Counted from the first letter of the stretch, positions 15,835 to 25,119 are shown. The stretch is 64,000 bases of DNA from Winogradskyella flava (GCF_014243395.1 NZ_JACLCP010000001.1:868001-932000), one strand, 5' to 3'. Made by a program: numbers and translations. The notes: generated from the sequence alone by a model not told the origin.

Positions 15835-16586
15835 TTGCACAAATTCAATACAATTCGAGAAAATTAAAAATAGACTTATCTCAACCCCTGGATATTTCAA
15901 TACCAATAAAAGGTGACATCTCCAATGTTAATGCGTGGTATATTGGTGCGCCAAAGATTGAGGCAGAAGTTTTCGATGGAGATACAATCAGTGTCGAGAA
16001 AGGTGCAGCCGTTAACTTCAACACCATTACGTTTAATCCGCATTCTCACGGAACACATACGGAAACCGTTGGTCATATTACAAAAGAGAAATATTCAATT
16101 AATAAGCATCTCAAACAGTTCTTCTTTCTGGCCGAAGTCATAACCGTGGCGCCTGAGAAGTTTGAAGATGACTATGTGATTTCAGCGAAGCAACTTCAAT
16201 TTGCTATAGGAAATAAAAAAAGAGACGCAATAGTTATTAGAACAATGCCTAATACCAATGAGAAAAAATCAAAACAATATTCCAATACCAATTGGACCTA
16301 TTTTCAAGAAGATGCTATAAAGTTATTGGTTAGAAAAGGAATAAAGCATTTACTTATTGATTTACCTAGTGTAGATAGAGAAGAAGATGGTGGCGAATTA
16401 AGAGGACATAAGGCCTTTTGGAATTATCATGGTCGAATTCGAAAGGATGCTACGATTACTGAGTTTATATATGTTTCCAATAAAATTGAAGATGGTTGTT
16501 ATATGCTGAATTTGCAAATTGCACCTTTTGAAAATGATGCTACGCCTAGCAAACCTGTTTTGTATAAAATAATAGATCAATTATGA
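15831..16586 (+). CDS. Cyclase family protein (kynurenine formamidase-like metal hydrolase)
   Basis: 251 residues from a GTG start overlapping the hemW stop (GTGA). The cyclase-family metal-binding motif appears as HSHGTHTETVGH (about 64-75), with Glu in place of the usual second Asp. LIDLPSVDREEDGGELRGHKAFWN is the second conserved block. Family members hydrolyse N-formylkynurenine or isatin-type substrates. No tryptophan-degradation genes are nearby, so the substrate is open. The next gene overlaps by ATGA. Confidence 0.8.
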   Translation: MIAQIQYNSRKLKIDLSQPLDISIPIKGDISNVNAWYIGAPKIEAEVFDGDTISVEKGAAVNFNTITFNPHSHGTHTETVGHITKEKYSINKHLKQFFFLAEVITVAPEKFEDDYVISAKQLQFAIGNKKRDAIVIRTMPNTNEKKSKQYSNTNWTYFQEDAIKLLVRKGIKHLLIDLPSVDREEDGGELRGHKAFWNYHGRIRKDATITEFIYVSNKIEDGCYMLNLQIAPFENDATPSKPVLYKIIDQL

Positions 16587-16936
16587 ATACAATTCTAAAG
16601 ATTGAAGAGCTTTTCATGTTTGCCTTAGGACTATATTTGTTTAGTCTTTTAAATATGAGTTGGTGGTGGTTTATTGCCTTGATTCTTTTGCCAGATATCG
16701 GAATGCTTGGATATACCATCAATAGTAAAGTAGGTGCAATAGTCTATAATATTTGTCATCACAAAGGGTTGGCAATCCTTATTTATTTTCTTGGCATATA
16801 TTTTGAATCTGAACTATTAAAACTAACAGGTATTATTTTATTTGCGCATGCATCTATGGATAGAATTTTTGGTTATGGGCTCAAATTTAAGGATGCCTTT
16901 GCCAATACTCATCTTGGTCGTATCGGAAAACATTAA
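16583..16936 (+). CDS. DUF4260 family membrane protein
   Basis: 117 residues with three or four hydrophobic helices. Conserved family text is visible: WWWFIALILLPDIGMLGY (about 28-45) and FAHASMDRIFGYGLKF (about 83-98). The function is unknown. It is coupled to the preceding cyclase-family gene by a 4-bp overlap and followed 2 bp later by the DUF4230 gene. Confidence 0.85.
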   Translation: MNTILKIEELFMFALGLYLFSLLNMSWWWFIALILLPDIGMLGYTINSKVGAIVYNICHHKGLAILIYFLGIYFESELLKLTGIILFAHASMDRIFGYGLKFKDAFANTHLGRIGKH

Positions 16937-16938
16937 CT

Positions 16939-17550
16939 ATGGAAACATTTTTTATAATCATTATAAGTATACTAGTAACCTTGGGTTTGGTTACGGTCTA
17001 TAAACAATGGAAGACTAAACAAAAGACTAATGAGCAGTCTATCTTGCTCTTAGATAAAATAAAGCGCGTTTGTAAGTTTATTACTGTAGAGGGCGACTTT
17101 GCAGAGATATATCATTACGAAGATGTTAAAGAAAAGTTTTTAAAACTAATTTCTAGTAGAAAAAAAGCACTGGTCGTAATCAACGCAAAGGCATATGTCG
17201 GTTTTGATCTCAATAAGGTGCGGATGAGTTCTCATCCTAAATCTAAAACCGTAGTACTATCGCACTTTCCTCAGCCAGAAGTCTTATCTATAGAAAGCGA
17301 CATTAACTATTACGACAAGCAAGACGGTATGTTCAATAAATTTGAAGCTTCAGATTTAACCGAATTACACTCCAAAGCTAAGGAACATATTATGGATAAA
17401 GTCCCGGAAAGTGGACTGTACAATGTGGCGAAGTTAGAAGCTTTAGAGGCGATTCAACTTATTGAAAATTTAGTGCAAACTATTGGTTGGACATTGGATT
17501 ATTCAGCTTTAAAGATAGAAGCTGGAGAGGATAAAAAGCTGTTGGAATAG
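16939..17550 (+). CDS. DUF4230 domain protein, membrane-anchored
   Basis: 203 residues with one N-terminal helix (FFIIIISILVTLGLVTVY, 4-21) and a soluble domain. The features ICKFITVEGDFAEIYHYED-like start, KALVVINAKAYVGFDL and a C-terminal helical tail fit DUF4230. The family may resemble band-7-like or secretion-associated proteins, but no activity is known. It is probably anchored to the cytoplasmic membrane. Confidence 0.8.
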   Translation: METFFIIIISILVTLGLVTVYKQWKTKQKTNEQSILLLDKIKRVCKFITVEGDFAEIYHYEDVKEKFLKLISSRKKALVVINAKAYVGFDLNKVRMSSHPKSKTVVLSHFPQPEVLSIESDINYYDKQDGMFNKFEASDLTELHSKAKEHIMDKVPESGLYNVAKLEALEAIQLIENLVQTIGWTLDYSALKIEAGEDKKLLE

Positions 17551-17551
17551 T

Positions 17552-17956
17552 ATGGAAATTGCATATAACAAAAAACGTTTACGAGCTAATTTGTACCTAA
17601 GCGTAGTCTGGTTTATACTTGGTGTTCTTCAGGTGGTGCTGCTGAAAGATCAACCTTGGCTTGGTTTAGGATGGATGTTTTTATCTGTAATATTTTTCAC
17701 AGTTTTTCTTTATCGAAAAAAGAATAACTATGTCACTATAAACTCTGAATTCATAAAACAAAACTGGCCATTTGGTAAGAAAGTTGAAGTTGCCCATATA
17801 AAGAACGTCAAGTATTTTTCTGAGGATTATATTATAAATACCGAGACAGACGAATTAAGAATTAACACAAACTTGATAGAAGCAGAATCACGCCAAGTAC
17901 TAGAGGATGCATTGTTAAATCTCAATTTTAAAGAAGAATGGCTTCAAAAAAAATAA
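17552..17956 (+). CDS. Small membrane protein with PH-like C-terminal part, unknown function
   Basis: 134 residues. Two adjacent transmembrane helices (about 12-30 and 34-51) precede a basic loop (YRKKNNY) and a beta-rich segment (VTINSEFIKQNWPFGKKVEVAHIKNVKYFSED) reminiscent of bacterial PH-like domains. The gene overlaps the next one by 19 bp, which suggests co-translation. I do not recognise a named family with confidence. Confidence 0.6.
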   Translation: MEIAYNKKRLRANLYLSVVWFILGVLQVVLLKDQPWLGLGWMFLSVIFFTVFLYRKKNNYVTINSEFIKQNWPFGKKVEVAHIKNVKYFSEDYIINTETDELRINTNLIEAESRQVLEDALLNLNFKEEWLQKK

Positions 17957-18639
17957 AGTTTTCAAAATTCTTTAAGGACAACTGGGTGATTACGCTGTTT
18001 TCTACAATGTTTGGAGTTATAGCTGGTTTGTATCTCACAGATTATTATGAAGGGAAGCAACTAAATGAATCGAAGGAGAACGCTATTATAATGGTAAAGC
18101 AAGAGATTGATAATAACAGGGAAGAACTTTTGCGCTATGATTCTATTTGCAGGCGTATGTATGAAAGATCATCTTATGTTTTTTCAAAAATGAATGCTAA
18201 CATAGAAATTTTTATTCATAAAGACTCTACCAAGATATTTGAAGAAAATTCAGATGGAATTATAGAAGATTTAAGGTTTGAAGATTATTTAAAACATCGA
18301 GATACCGTTCAAGTAAAAGGAGAGATGAATATGTTTGTGGGTTCTAAATTGGCTTTACTAGATCTAAATGATGTGATTTGGCAATCCTACAAGCAAACAG
18401 ACTATATGAATATTACGAGTTTCACCTGTATTACAGGACTTGAAGAGGTCTATCAGTTTCAACAAAAAAATAACAACGTTAATAAAGAATGGTTAGGTGA
18501 ATTAACAAGTGGCTCATTTTTGCAAAGTGAAGCGCAATTGAGTGAATTTATGTTTCTTTGGGATAAGGCCTTAGGGGTAAACCAGACATTATTGAATACT
18601 TATGATTCGTTAGACGCTATTTTTAAAGATTGTAAATAG
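17938..18639 (+). CDS. DUF6090-like membrane-anchored protein
   Basis: 233 residues. One membrane helix (about 15-32: WVITLFSTMFGVIAGLYLTD) is followed by a mostly helical soluble part. The layout (FxKxNW, helix, Y-E-G-K, then a long helix KENAIIMVKQEIDNNREEL) resembles DUF6090 proteins of Bacteroidota. Function is unknown. It starts inside the end of the preceding gene and ends directly at the next start codon. Confidence 0.6.
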   Translation: MASKKIKFSKFFKDNWVITLFSTMFGVIAGLYLTDYYEGKQLNESKENAIIMVKQEIDNNREELLRYDSICRRMYERSSYVFSKMNANIEIFIHKDSTKIFEENSDGIIEDLRFEDYLKHRDTVQVKGEMNMFVGSKLALLDLNDVIWQSYKQTDYMNITSFTCITGLEEVYQFQQKNNNVNKEWLGELTSGSFLQSEAQLSEFMFLWDKALGVNQTLLNTYDSLDAIFKDCK

Positions 18640-18999
18640 ATGAACATAGAAGACTATAGAAACTATTGCATGTCTAAAAAGCGGGTTACCGAACATTTTC
18701 CTTTTGATGATGACGTGCTTGTGTTTAAAGTATGCAACAAAATGTTCGCTTTGGCTTCGCTTTCCAAATGGGAAAAAGGAGAAGGTTTTATAAATCTTAA
18801 GTGCAATCCAGAGTATGCAACAGAACTTCGGGCAGAATACGATAGTATTCAGCCTGGTTACCATATGCATAAAAAATCCTGGAACAGCGTTTATTTCCAT
18901 ACAGGAGAATTAACGGTAAAATTCATTATGGAACTAATCGATCATTCTTATGATGAGATCGTAAAAGGTTTGCCTAAAAAAGTAAGAGATAGTATTTAG
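18640..18999 (+). CDS. MmcQ/YjbR family protein
   Basis: 119 residues. The family signature is clear: CMSKKRVTEHFPFDDDVLVFKVCNKMFALASL near the start and GYHMHKKSWNSVYF in the middle. MmcQ/YjbR proteins have a double-wing fold and are presumed to bind DNA, without a known biological role. It is the last gene of the 13.5-19 kb run; the intergenic region after it begins the 21-bp repeat regulon. Confidence 0.9.
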   Translation: MNIEDYRNYCMSKKRVTEHFPFDDDVLVFKVCNKMFALASLSKWEKGEGFINLKCNPEYATELRAEYDSIQPGYHMHKKSWNSVYFHTGELTVKFIMELIDHSYDEIVKGLPKKVRDSI

Positions 19000-19034
19000 T
19001 TTTTCGATATTCAATTCAAAGATTGTTGCTCTCT

Positions 19035-19101
19035 ATTCAACTTCACTAAATGTTTACTCATCGAAAAAGTAAATTTTTCTAGGGAGTAGATTTTAGTTTT
19101 G
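19035..19101 (+). promoter_or_regulatory. LytTR-type repeats and promoter (site 2)
   Basis: ACTCATCGA (19056-19064) has an upstream partner ATTCAACTT (19035-19043) 21 bp away; the partner keeps ATTCA but not the TCGA core. TCGA ends 30 bp before the start of TAGTTTTG (19094-19101), a perfect TAnnTTTG box. The ATG of the next gene is at 19130. Confidence 0.6.
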
Positions 19102-19129
19102 ACTTATAATTAATTGAAAAGTTGAGACT

Positions 19130-19528
19130 ATGAACATTCTATTTACCTACTTTACCCTTACAGTTACTCAGATAAGTATTTACTTATATCTAAAGAGCAG
19201 TTTAAAAAATTTAATATTAGGCTATAAAGAGAGTGATGCAATTGCAACTAAGAATCATGCCGTAAAAAGACAAGAAGTATCCACCGACGAGATTACAAAT
19301 TCTAATGTTTTATCAAGTCATGTAGGTGAAAGTTGCAATGTTACTTTAAATAAAAGTTTAAGACATCTTGAGTTTATTTCTACGTTTGAAATGTATCTGG
19401 AGAATAAGAATCATAAAAATTTCTCAGTTGAGTTTCTGCAAGAGTTTGAGAAAATAAAACATGAAGCCCAATTAACAGCGCTTAAATCTACGAATCGTTT
19501 AACTCACAATATGCACAAAGCGGCTTAA
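19130..19528 (+). CDS. Small membrane-anchored protein of unknown function
   Basis: 132 residues. The first 24 residues form one hydrophobic helix (ILFTYFTLTVTQISIYLYL). The rest is polar and helical, with a segment HLEFISTFEMYLENKNHKNFSVEFLQEFEKIKHEA (about 82-116) that could be a coiled coil. No family is recognised. It has its own promoter of the LytTR-repeat type and lies directly upstream of the NO-sensor operon, so it probably belongs to the same regulon. Confidence 0.6.
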   Translation: MNILFTYFTLTVTQISIYLYLKSSLKNLILGYKESDAIATKNHAVKRQEVSTDEITNSNVLSSHVGESCNVTLNKSLRHLEFISTFEMYLENKNHKNFSVEFLQEFEKIKHEAQLTALKSTNRLTHNMHKAA

Positions 19529-19536
19529 TTTGGAAA

Positions 19537-19627
19537 ACCATTCGTCGACACTTATCTTCCATCCGTCGACACTTAATTACGCTCAACCGAAGTTTAATCA
19601 AATGTTTGCTTAATATCATCTAATTTG
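19537..19627 (+). promoter_or_regulatory. LytTR-type repeats and promoter of the NO-sensor operon (site 3)
   Basis: CCATTCGTCGACACTTA (19538-19554) and CCATCCGTCGACACTTA (19559-19575) are nearly perfect direct repeats exactly 21 bp apart. A weaker third core (CCGA, 19587-19590) falls on the same 21-bp phase. A -7-like TTTG lies at 19624-19627, in an octamer starting 30 bp after the third core; an alternative is AATGTTTG at 19601-19608. As the operon encodes a LytTR regulator, this suggests autoregulation. Confidence 0.75.
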
Positions 19628-19645
19628 CCTCTTTAAAGAAGTAAA

Positions 19646-20056
19646 ATGAATAAGCTAAAGGTTTTATTAATTGAAGATGATATGATTGAAGTGATGAAGC
19701 TTAACAGAGCTACAAGTTCACTCCAACTTAATCATACCATAATAGAAGCTAATAATGGCGAAGATGCTCTAAAATTACTGGAGCAGAAAGATAAACTTCC
19801 AGATATTATTCTTTTAGATCTAAATATGCCAAAGATAAATGGCATCGAATTTCTTAAGATTTTAAAGTCTGATTCTAGATTGAAATATATACCAACTATT
19901 ATTCTAACAACTTCCAATAATCAACGTGATTTATTAGAGTGTTTTAATATTGGGATTGCAGGCTATGTGCTTAAACCATTAAAATATGAAGAGTATGTAT
20001 CTAAAATCGAGAAATTATTGGCATATTGGAGTATTAATGAATTAATTACTACATAA
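19646..20056 (+). CDS. Single-domain (CheY/Rcp1-like) response regulator
   Basis: 136 residues, receiver only. Acidic pocket E10/D11/D12, phosphoacceptor D58 in IILLDLNMP, switch threonine in IILTTSNN and lysine in VLKPLKY are all present. With no output domain it would pass or quench phosphoryl groups, or act by protein contact. It is the first gene of the seven-gene sensor operon and its stop overlaps the H-NOX start (TAATG). Likely partners are the histidine kinases at 20595 and 23649 and the Hpt-like protein at 24802. Confidence 0.9.
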   Translation: MNKLKVLLIEDDMIEVMKLNRATSSLQLNHTIIEANNGEDALKLLEQKDKLPDIILLDLNMPKINGIEFLKILKSDSRLKYIPTIILTTSNNQRDLLECFNIGIAGYVLKPLKYEEYVSKIEKLLAYWSINELITT

Positions 20057-20595
20057 TGAAAGGCATAGTATTTACAGAGTTTTTAGATTTAGTCGAAGAT
20101 AAGTTTGGTTTGGATGTAGTTGATAAAATTATTGGAGCTTCTACTTTAGATTCTAATGGTATCTACACATCTGTTGGTACTTACAAATTTTCTGAGATGT
20201 TACAGTTGCTGCAACACTTAAGTGCGCACACTGGAATTTCCATTGATGATCTATTGTTGGTCTATGCAGAGCACTTTTTTAGTGTTTTAGAAGATAGTTA
20301 TCCTGGATTACTTGCTACATATAATGATCCTATTGAGATGATATCGTCTATCGAAAACCATATACATATTGAGGTAAGAAAAATATATCCAGATGCCGAA
20401 CTTCCAACCTTTGAGGTTCTGGAAAAAAAAGAAAATTCATTAGTGATGATTTATAAATCGAGTCGAGCAATGCATCATTTCGGTTTGGGATTAATGAATA
20501 AAACATTTGAGCACTTTAATTCTACAGCGACCATTGCATTAGAGAAAATTAAAGAAGATGGTACCGAAGTAAAGTTTGTGATTGCTAAAAATTAA
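20056..20595 (+). CDS. H-NOX haem nitric oxide/oxygen-binding protein
   Basis: 179 residues, the usual length for a stand-alone H-NOX. H-NOX proteins bind haem and sense NO, and commonly control a neighbouring histidine kinase or cyclic-di-GMP enzyme, often affecting biofilm. Visible hallmarks are the probable proximal haem ligand H104 in HIHIEVRKIYPDAELP and the haem-propionate clamp YxSxR as Y133-K-S135-S-R137. The N-terminal KGIVFTEFLDLVEDKFG is typical. The gene overlaps both its neighbours by one base (TAATG), so it is tightly coupled to the receiver upstream and the PAS kinase downstream. Whether it discriminates NO from O2 cannot be read reliably from sequence. Confidence 0.93.
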   Translation: MKGIVFTEFLDLVEDKFGLDVVDKIIGASTLDSNGIYTSVGTYKFSEMLQLLQHLSAHTGISIDDLLLVYAEHFFSVLEDSYPGLLATYNDPIEMISSIENHIHIEVRKIYPDAELPTFEVLEKKENSLVMIYKSSRAMHHFGLGLMNKTFEHFNSTATIALEKIKEDGTEVKFVIAKN

Positions 20596-22550
20596 TGAGT
20601 CAAGATCAAATTGACATACTAAAGCGTGCACTCGAACGCGAGAAACAAGCTAGAAAGGCTGCAGAAAAAATTCTCGAAGAGAAATCACGAGAACTTTATC
20701 AAACCTCTCAAAAATTAGAACTTTTATTAGATGAAAAGTCATCTCAACTACAAGGTGTTTTTGAGAATATTGTAGATGCCTATGTTGTTATGGATCTCAA
20801 TGGTGATGTTCTCAAATTTAACGAAGCAGCAGCTAGACTTTTTGGCTATGATATAGAGCAAGAGCCAGTAAATGTTATTAAACTTATTTACAAAGAAGAT
20901 TATGAATATGCCATGGTATCTTACATGGAACTTCAAAGCAAAGGTTTTTTTAAAGACTATGAAGCGAGGGTATACACGAAGTCAGGTGAAGTTAAATGGG
21001 TGCATATAAACGCTAGCATAGTTTATAATAGAGATAAAACACCAATTGCAGCTCAAGGTATCGTTAGAGATATAACTGAACAGAAAATTGCTGCTGAATC
21101 TCTTTTGAGATCCGAGAGTAGATTGGCTTCGCTAATTGTAAATCTTGATAGTGCTGTTTTGTTGGAAGATGAAAACCGTAAAATTGTATTAACCAACAAG
21201 AAGTTTTGTGATGTATTCAATATTCCTGTAGATCCCGATCAACTTAAAGGACAGGATTGTTCTGGTGCTGCAGAGCAGAGTAAAACTCTTTTTGAAGATG
21301 AAGATAATTTTGTCAATAGAATAAATGAGGTTCTAGAAAAAAGACAAACTGTTCTCGGTGACGAACTGGTAATGAAAAATGGAAAAATTCTAGAACGCGA
21401 CTTTGTTCCAATAATAAAAGATGGTATTTATCGAGGCCATTTGTGGACGTATCGCGATATTACACTCCAAAAAAATTACAGTGAAAGTTTAGAGAAACAA
21501 AAGCAAAAGTATAGTAGTATCATTGCCAATATGAACCTTGGTTTAGTTGAGGTCAATAATGATGATGAGATTTTAATGGTCAATCAGAGTTTTTTAGAAA
21601 TTTCGGGATATACCGAAGAAGAGCTTATAGGGAAAAAAGGAGGAAAACTTTTTTCAATTGATGATGGAAAAACAATTTCAGAAGAGAACTTAAAGCGTCA
21701 AAAAGGAGAGTCTAACTCTTACGAACTGAAGGTAAAGAATAAACACGGAGATGTGCGCTATTGGCTTATAAGCGGTGCCCCAAACTATAATTTAAATGGA
21801 GAAGTTATAGGTTCCATAGGTATACATTTAGATATTACGGATCTCAAGAGCTTGGAATACCAAAAAGAAAAATTACTCCAAAAACTAGAAAAAAGTAATG
21901 ATGAGTTACAAGAATATGCCCACATTGTATCACACGATTTAAAGTCTCCGTTAAGAAGTATTGATGCTTTGGTAAGTTGGTTAAGGGAGGACAATAAAGA
22001 GAAACTGGACGCGGCAAGTCTTCAGAATTTAGACTTAATTCAAACAACATTGGAAAAGATGGAACAACTCATTTCTGATGTTCTTAACTACTCAAGTGTT
22101 TCGGCAGATAATAGTGAAAATGCTGAAGTTGATATTGAGAGTCTAGTGGCAGATTTATTAAAGATACTTTACATCCCAGAACATATAAATGTTACAATTC
22201 ATAACGTGCTACCAAAGGTTATGGGTGATCAAATTAAATTGCAACAAGTCTTTCAAAACCTTATTAGTAATGCCGTAAAATTTAACGATAAGGATAATGG
22301 CTTAATTGAAATTGATGTTGCCGATGAAGGCAAATATTACAGGTTCTCAATAAAAGATAATGGAATTGGTATCGAACCTCAATTTCATGACAAAGTATTT
22401 AAAATTTTTCATTCCCTTAAAAAGAGTAAGGATTCTTCGGGTATAGGATTATCCATCGTTAAGAAAATCGTAAATCTTCACCAAGGTAAAATTTGGTTGG
22501 AGAGTGAATTAGGTTCAGGAACAATATTTTATTTTACACTAAAAAAATAA
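20595..22550 (+). CDS. Cytoplasmic PAS-domain sensor histidine kinase
   Basis: 651 residues without a membrane helix. An N-terminal coiled coil (about 5-50) is followed by three PAS domains (about 50-165, 172-290, 300-420) and a HisKA domain with H-box HIVSHDLKSPLRSIDAL (about 443-459). A HATPase_c domain closes the protein (N-box QNLISNAVKFN, G-boxes KDNGIGI and SSGIGLSIV). Location directly after H-NOX makes it the probable H-NOX-associated kinase: in characterised systems NO-bound H-NOX changes kinase autophosphorylation. PAS domains could add redox or small-molecule input. Its C-terminal half closely resembles that of the second kinase at 23649. Confidence 0.92.
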   Translation: MSQDQIDILKRALEREKQARKAAEKILEEKSRELYQTSQKLELLLDEKSSQLQGVFENIVDAYVVMDLNGDVLKFNEAAARLFGYDIEQEPVNVIKLIYKEDYEYAMVSYMELQSKGFFKDYEARVYTKSGEVKWVHINASIVYNRDKTPIAAQGIVRDITEQKIAAESLLRSESRLASLIVNLDSAVLLEDENRKIVLTNKKFCDVFNIPVDPDQLKGQDCSGAAEQSKTLFEDEDNFVNRINEVLEKRQTVLGDELVMKNGKILERDFVPIIKDGIYRGHLWTYRDITLQKNYSESLEKQKQKYSSIIANMNLGLVEVNNDDEILMVNQSFLEISGYTEEELIGKKGGKLFSIDDGKTISEENLKRQKGESNSYELKVKNKHGDVRYWLISGAPNYNLNGEVIGSIGIHLDITDLKSLEYQKEKLLQKLEKSNDELQEYAHIVSHDLKSPLRSIDALVSWLREDNKEKLDAASLQNLDLIQTTLEKMEQLISDVLNYSSVSADNSENAEVDIESLVADLLKILYIPEHINVTIHNVLPKVMGDQIKLQQVFQNLISNAVKFNDKDNGLIEIDVADEGKYYRFSIKDNGIGIEPQFHDKVFKIFHSLKKSKDSSGIGLSIVKKIVNLHQGKIWLESELGSGTIFYFTLKK

Positions 22551-22551
22551 T

Positions 22552-23649
22552 ATGCTAATAACATCTACAAATATTACTGAAATTGTTAGTGTAATCTCCG
22601 ATCATGTTAATCAAAATGCGGCTTTAATCACCGTTGGTGAGCACACTGAAATAGATATTGATAATTTAATTGAAGAGCTCAATACAGCAGGACTGCGTTT
22701 TATGGGAGGCCTTTTTCCAAAGGTGATTCATGGCAATTCTATTTTAGACAAGGGGATTGTGATTAATACACTTAATAATCTCGAATCTATGTTTTTAATT
22801 AAAAACATTAGTACTAAAGATTATGAAATCCCAGAGGTTCATTTTAAGCAAAATCAAGATTACAGCTTATTTACTTATGTCGATGGATTAACCTCAAATA
22901 TATCACACTATCTAAGTGAGCTTTACGAGCACTACGGTATGCAGACCAATTACTTTGGCGGAGGCGCTGGTAGTTTATCTCTAGAACAACAACCCTGTGT
23001 GTTTTGTAATGATGGTATTTTTCAGGATGCAGCGGTGTTTGCCGTTATGAGTATGTCATCTAGAATTGGTGTGCGACATGGTTGGAGCAAAGTAGAAGGG
23101 CCATTTATTGTTACAAAAGCCGAAGGAAATATTATCAAAGAGATCAATTGGAGAAATCCATTTGAAGTCTACAAGGAAGTTGTGGAAGCGCACTCAGGTA
23201 AAACCTTTACAGATGATAATTTTTTCGATATTGCCAAAGGGTATCCATTTGGTATTGTAAAGGATAATGCAGAATGTATTGTAAGGGATCCGCTAATGGT
23301 TAACGAAAATAATGAGTTAGTCTGTGTAGGCGAGTTAGAAGATAACACGCTGGTGGATATTTTAAATGGTAATGAAGCATCATTAATTGCCGCGGCAGAA
23401 GAAGCTACTAAGGAAAGTGTAGCCCAAGCTATAATGCCTAGAAAGGCAATAATTATAGATTGTATTTCTAGAATATTGTTCCTGGAAGAAAACTTTGACA
23501 AAGAACTTACGGCCATTACAAGTACAATACAAAATCATTTTCCAGAGGTTTCAATTGGTGGTGCCTTAACGCTTGGAGAAATTTCCTCTTACGGTGAAGG
23601 ATTTTTAGAATTTTATAATAAAACAGTGGTTGTAGGACTCTTTGAATAA
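22552..23649 (+). CDS. FIST domain protein (NosP-like candidate NO sensor)
   Basis: 365 residues with FIST_N (about 15-200; GLRFMGGLFPKVIHGN, YFGGGAGSLSLEQQPCVFCNDG) and FIST_C (about 215-350; FGIVKDNAECIVRDPLMVNENNEL). Some FIST proteins, named NosP, bind haem and sense NO and regulate adjacent histidine kinases. This gene lies between two histidine kinase genes and two genes after H-NOX, so a NosP role is likely but not proven from sequence. I did not identify the haem-ligand histidine with confidence. Alternatively it may sense amino acids, the role first proposed for FIST domains. It overlaps the following kinase by one base. Confidence 0.87.
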   Translation: MLITSTNITEIVSVISDHVNQNAALITVGEHTEIDIDNLIEELNTAGLRFMGGLFPKVIHGNSILDKGIVINTLNNLESMFLIKNISTKDYEIPEVHFKQNQDYSLFTYVDGLTSNISHYLSELYEHYGMQTNYFGGGAGSLSLEQQPCVFCNDGIFQDAAVFAVMSMSSRIGVRHGWSKVEGPFIVTKAEGNIIKEINWRNPFEVYKEVVEAHSGKTFTDDNFFDIAKGYPFGIVKDNAECIVRDPLMVNENNELVCVGELEDNTLVDILNGNEASLIAAAEEATKESVAQAIMPRKAIIIDCISRILFLEENFDKELTAITSTIQNHFPEVSIGGALTLGEISSYGEGFLEFYNKTVVVGLFE

Positions 23650-24815
23650 TGAAAATTGAAAATCATATATTAGATATTCTTCAACTTTATGAATACGCCA
23701 TGGCTATAGGCAAATCATCGGACTATAAAGAAAGTTGTGATTTGTTTTTAAAACTGCTCTTAAAGCGAAAAAATTTAAATGCATCGTGGATTCTAGAAAA
23801 AAATGAAAACCATTTACAATCCTCTTACTCAATTCCTTTAGGTGATGAGGTAAAAAAAGAACAAAATGCTTCAATTGCGACCTTATTAGAAGATGTAAAA
23901 GTAAGTAAGTTACTTACTGCAGATGATGTTCTAGCTTCCATAGCAACAATTGAGATAGAAAGTGGCGTTGTAGCTATTTTTAACTTGGATGCGCAAGGCT
24001 ATCTCTTTTTATACACTAAAAAAGATAATATCTCCTTAAAAGACATCACACAATTACAACCTGTAATTAATAAGTTCTCAACAAGCTTAAAAGCTTGTAA
24101 AGCTTTTTCAGCTCAGGAAAAACTGTTGAAGAGTCTCGAAATTCAAAATCAAGAGTTAAGCGATTACGCGCATATGGTTTCTCATGATTTAAAATCACCT
24201 TTACGCAGTATAGATACACTAACAGCATGGTTAAAGGACGATTACAGTGATAAATTGGATGCCTCTGGGAATAAGAACCTTGGACTTATTAGGAATAGTG
24301 TAGAAAAAATGGACACTTTAATTAACGGAATTTTGGCCTATTCTACAATTGGCAAGAATAGATTTGAGGTTTATGATGTAGACCTTAACAATCTTGTTAA
24401 GGATGTTCTCAGTCTTATTAGAATACCAGATCATATCTATATTATTACACAGGATTTACCGGTGATAAAAGGTGATAAATATAGACTGCAACAGTTATTT
24501 CAGAATTTAATAACCAATGCTATTGCTTATAACGATAAGGACAAGGGCCTCGTAGAAATTGATGTTAAAGATCAAAATGAGTTCTGGCAGTTTTCTGTTA
24601 AAGATAATGGCATAGGAATTGAAGAAACCTATTTTGAAAAGATTTTTAAGACCTTTCAAAAGCTGGAGAATAATAAAGCATCTACAGGAATTGGTCTTTC
24701 AATTGTAAAAAAGATTGTTGACTTATATGGAGGCACAATATGGTTAACTTCAGAGTTGGGAAAAGGAACAACATTTTATTTCACCTTGAAAAAACAAAGT
24801 AATGGAACAGCCTAA
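23649..24815 (+). CDS. Cytoplasmic sensor histidine kinase (FIST-associated)
   Basis: 388 residues, soluble. The N-terminal 150 residues resemble a GAF-type sensory fold (ILQLYEYAMAIGKSSDYKESC is a common start in Bacteroidota). They are followed by a short linker, a HisKA domain with H-box HMVSHDLKSPLRSIDTL (about 177-193) and HATPase_c (QNLITNAIAYN, KDNGIGIEE, STGIGLSIV). It is a probable duplicate of the kinase core at 20595. It starts within the stop of the FIST gene and overlaps the Hpt-like gene by 14 bp. Two kinases, one per candidate NO sensor, may converge on a shared output. Confidence 0.9.
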   Translation: MKIENHILDILQLYEYAMAIGKSSDYKESCDLFLKLLLKRKNLNASWILEKNENHLQSSYSIPLGDEVKKEQNASIATLLEDVKVSKLLTADDVLASIATIEIESGVVAIFNLDAQGYLFLYTKKDNISLKDITQLQPVINKFSTSLKACKAFSAQEKLLKSLEIQNQELSDYAHMVSHDLKSPLRSIDTLTAWLKDDYSDKLDASGNKNLGLIRNSVEKMDTLINGILAYSTIGKNRFEVYDVDLNNLVKDVLSLIRIPDHIYIITQDLPVIKGDKYRLQQLFQNLITNAIAYNDKDKGLVEIDVKDQNEFWQFSVKDNGIGIEETYFEKIFKTFQKLENNKASTGIGLSIVKKIVDLYGGTIWLTSELGKGTTFYFTLKKQSNGTA

Positions 24816-25119
24816 TTTATCCTACATAGAGAGTATGTCAGGGGGTGATAAAGCTTTTGAGGAAAAACTTATTGGGATCATACAAAAAGAGTTTCCTGAA
24901 GAGAAGCATGTTTACTTTGATAATATTACAGCAAGCAATTTTAAAGAAGCTGCTGAGAACGTTCATAAACTTAAACATAAAATTAGTATTTTAGGACTTG
25001 TAAAAAGTTATGAAGTTGCAGTGAACTATGAAGATCATCTCATTGAAAACAGCACTAAAGGCAGGGATGATTTTGAGGCTATTTTGCAAATCATGACAGA
25101 TTTTTTAAAGACCCTATAA
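24802..25119 (+). CDS. Hpt-like histidine phosphotransfer protein
   Basis: 105 residues, all helical. The motif ENVHKLKHKISILGL (about 53-67) matches the Hpt pattern (A/N)-x-H-x-L-K in its region; H55 or H59 is the candidate phospho-histidine. Hpt proteins shuttle phosphoryl groups between receivers. It overlaps the kinase gene by 14 bp and precedes the LytTR regulator by 9 bp. A multistep relay kinase - receiver (19646) - Hpt - LytTR regulator is plausible, but the exact wiring is inferred. Confidence 0.78.
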   Translation: MEQPNLSYIESMSGGDKAFEEKLIGIIQKEFPEEKHVYFDNITASNFKEAAENVHKLKHKISILGLVKSYEVAVNYEDHLIENSTKGRDDFEAILQIMTDFLKTL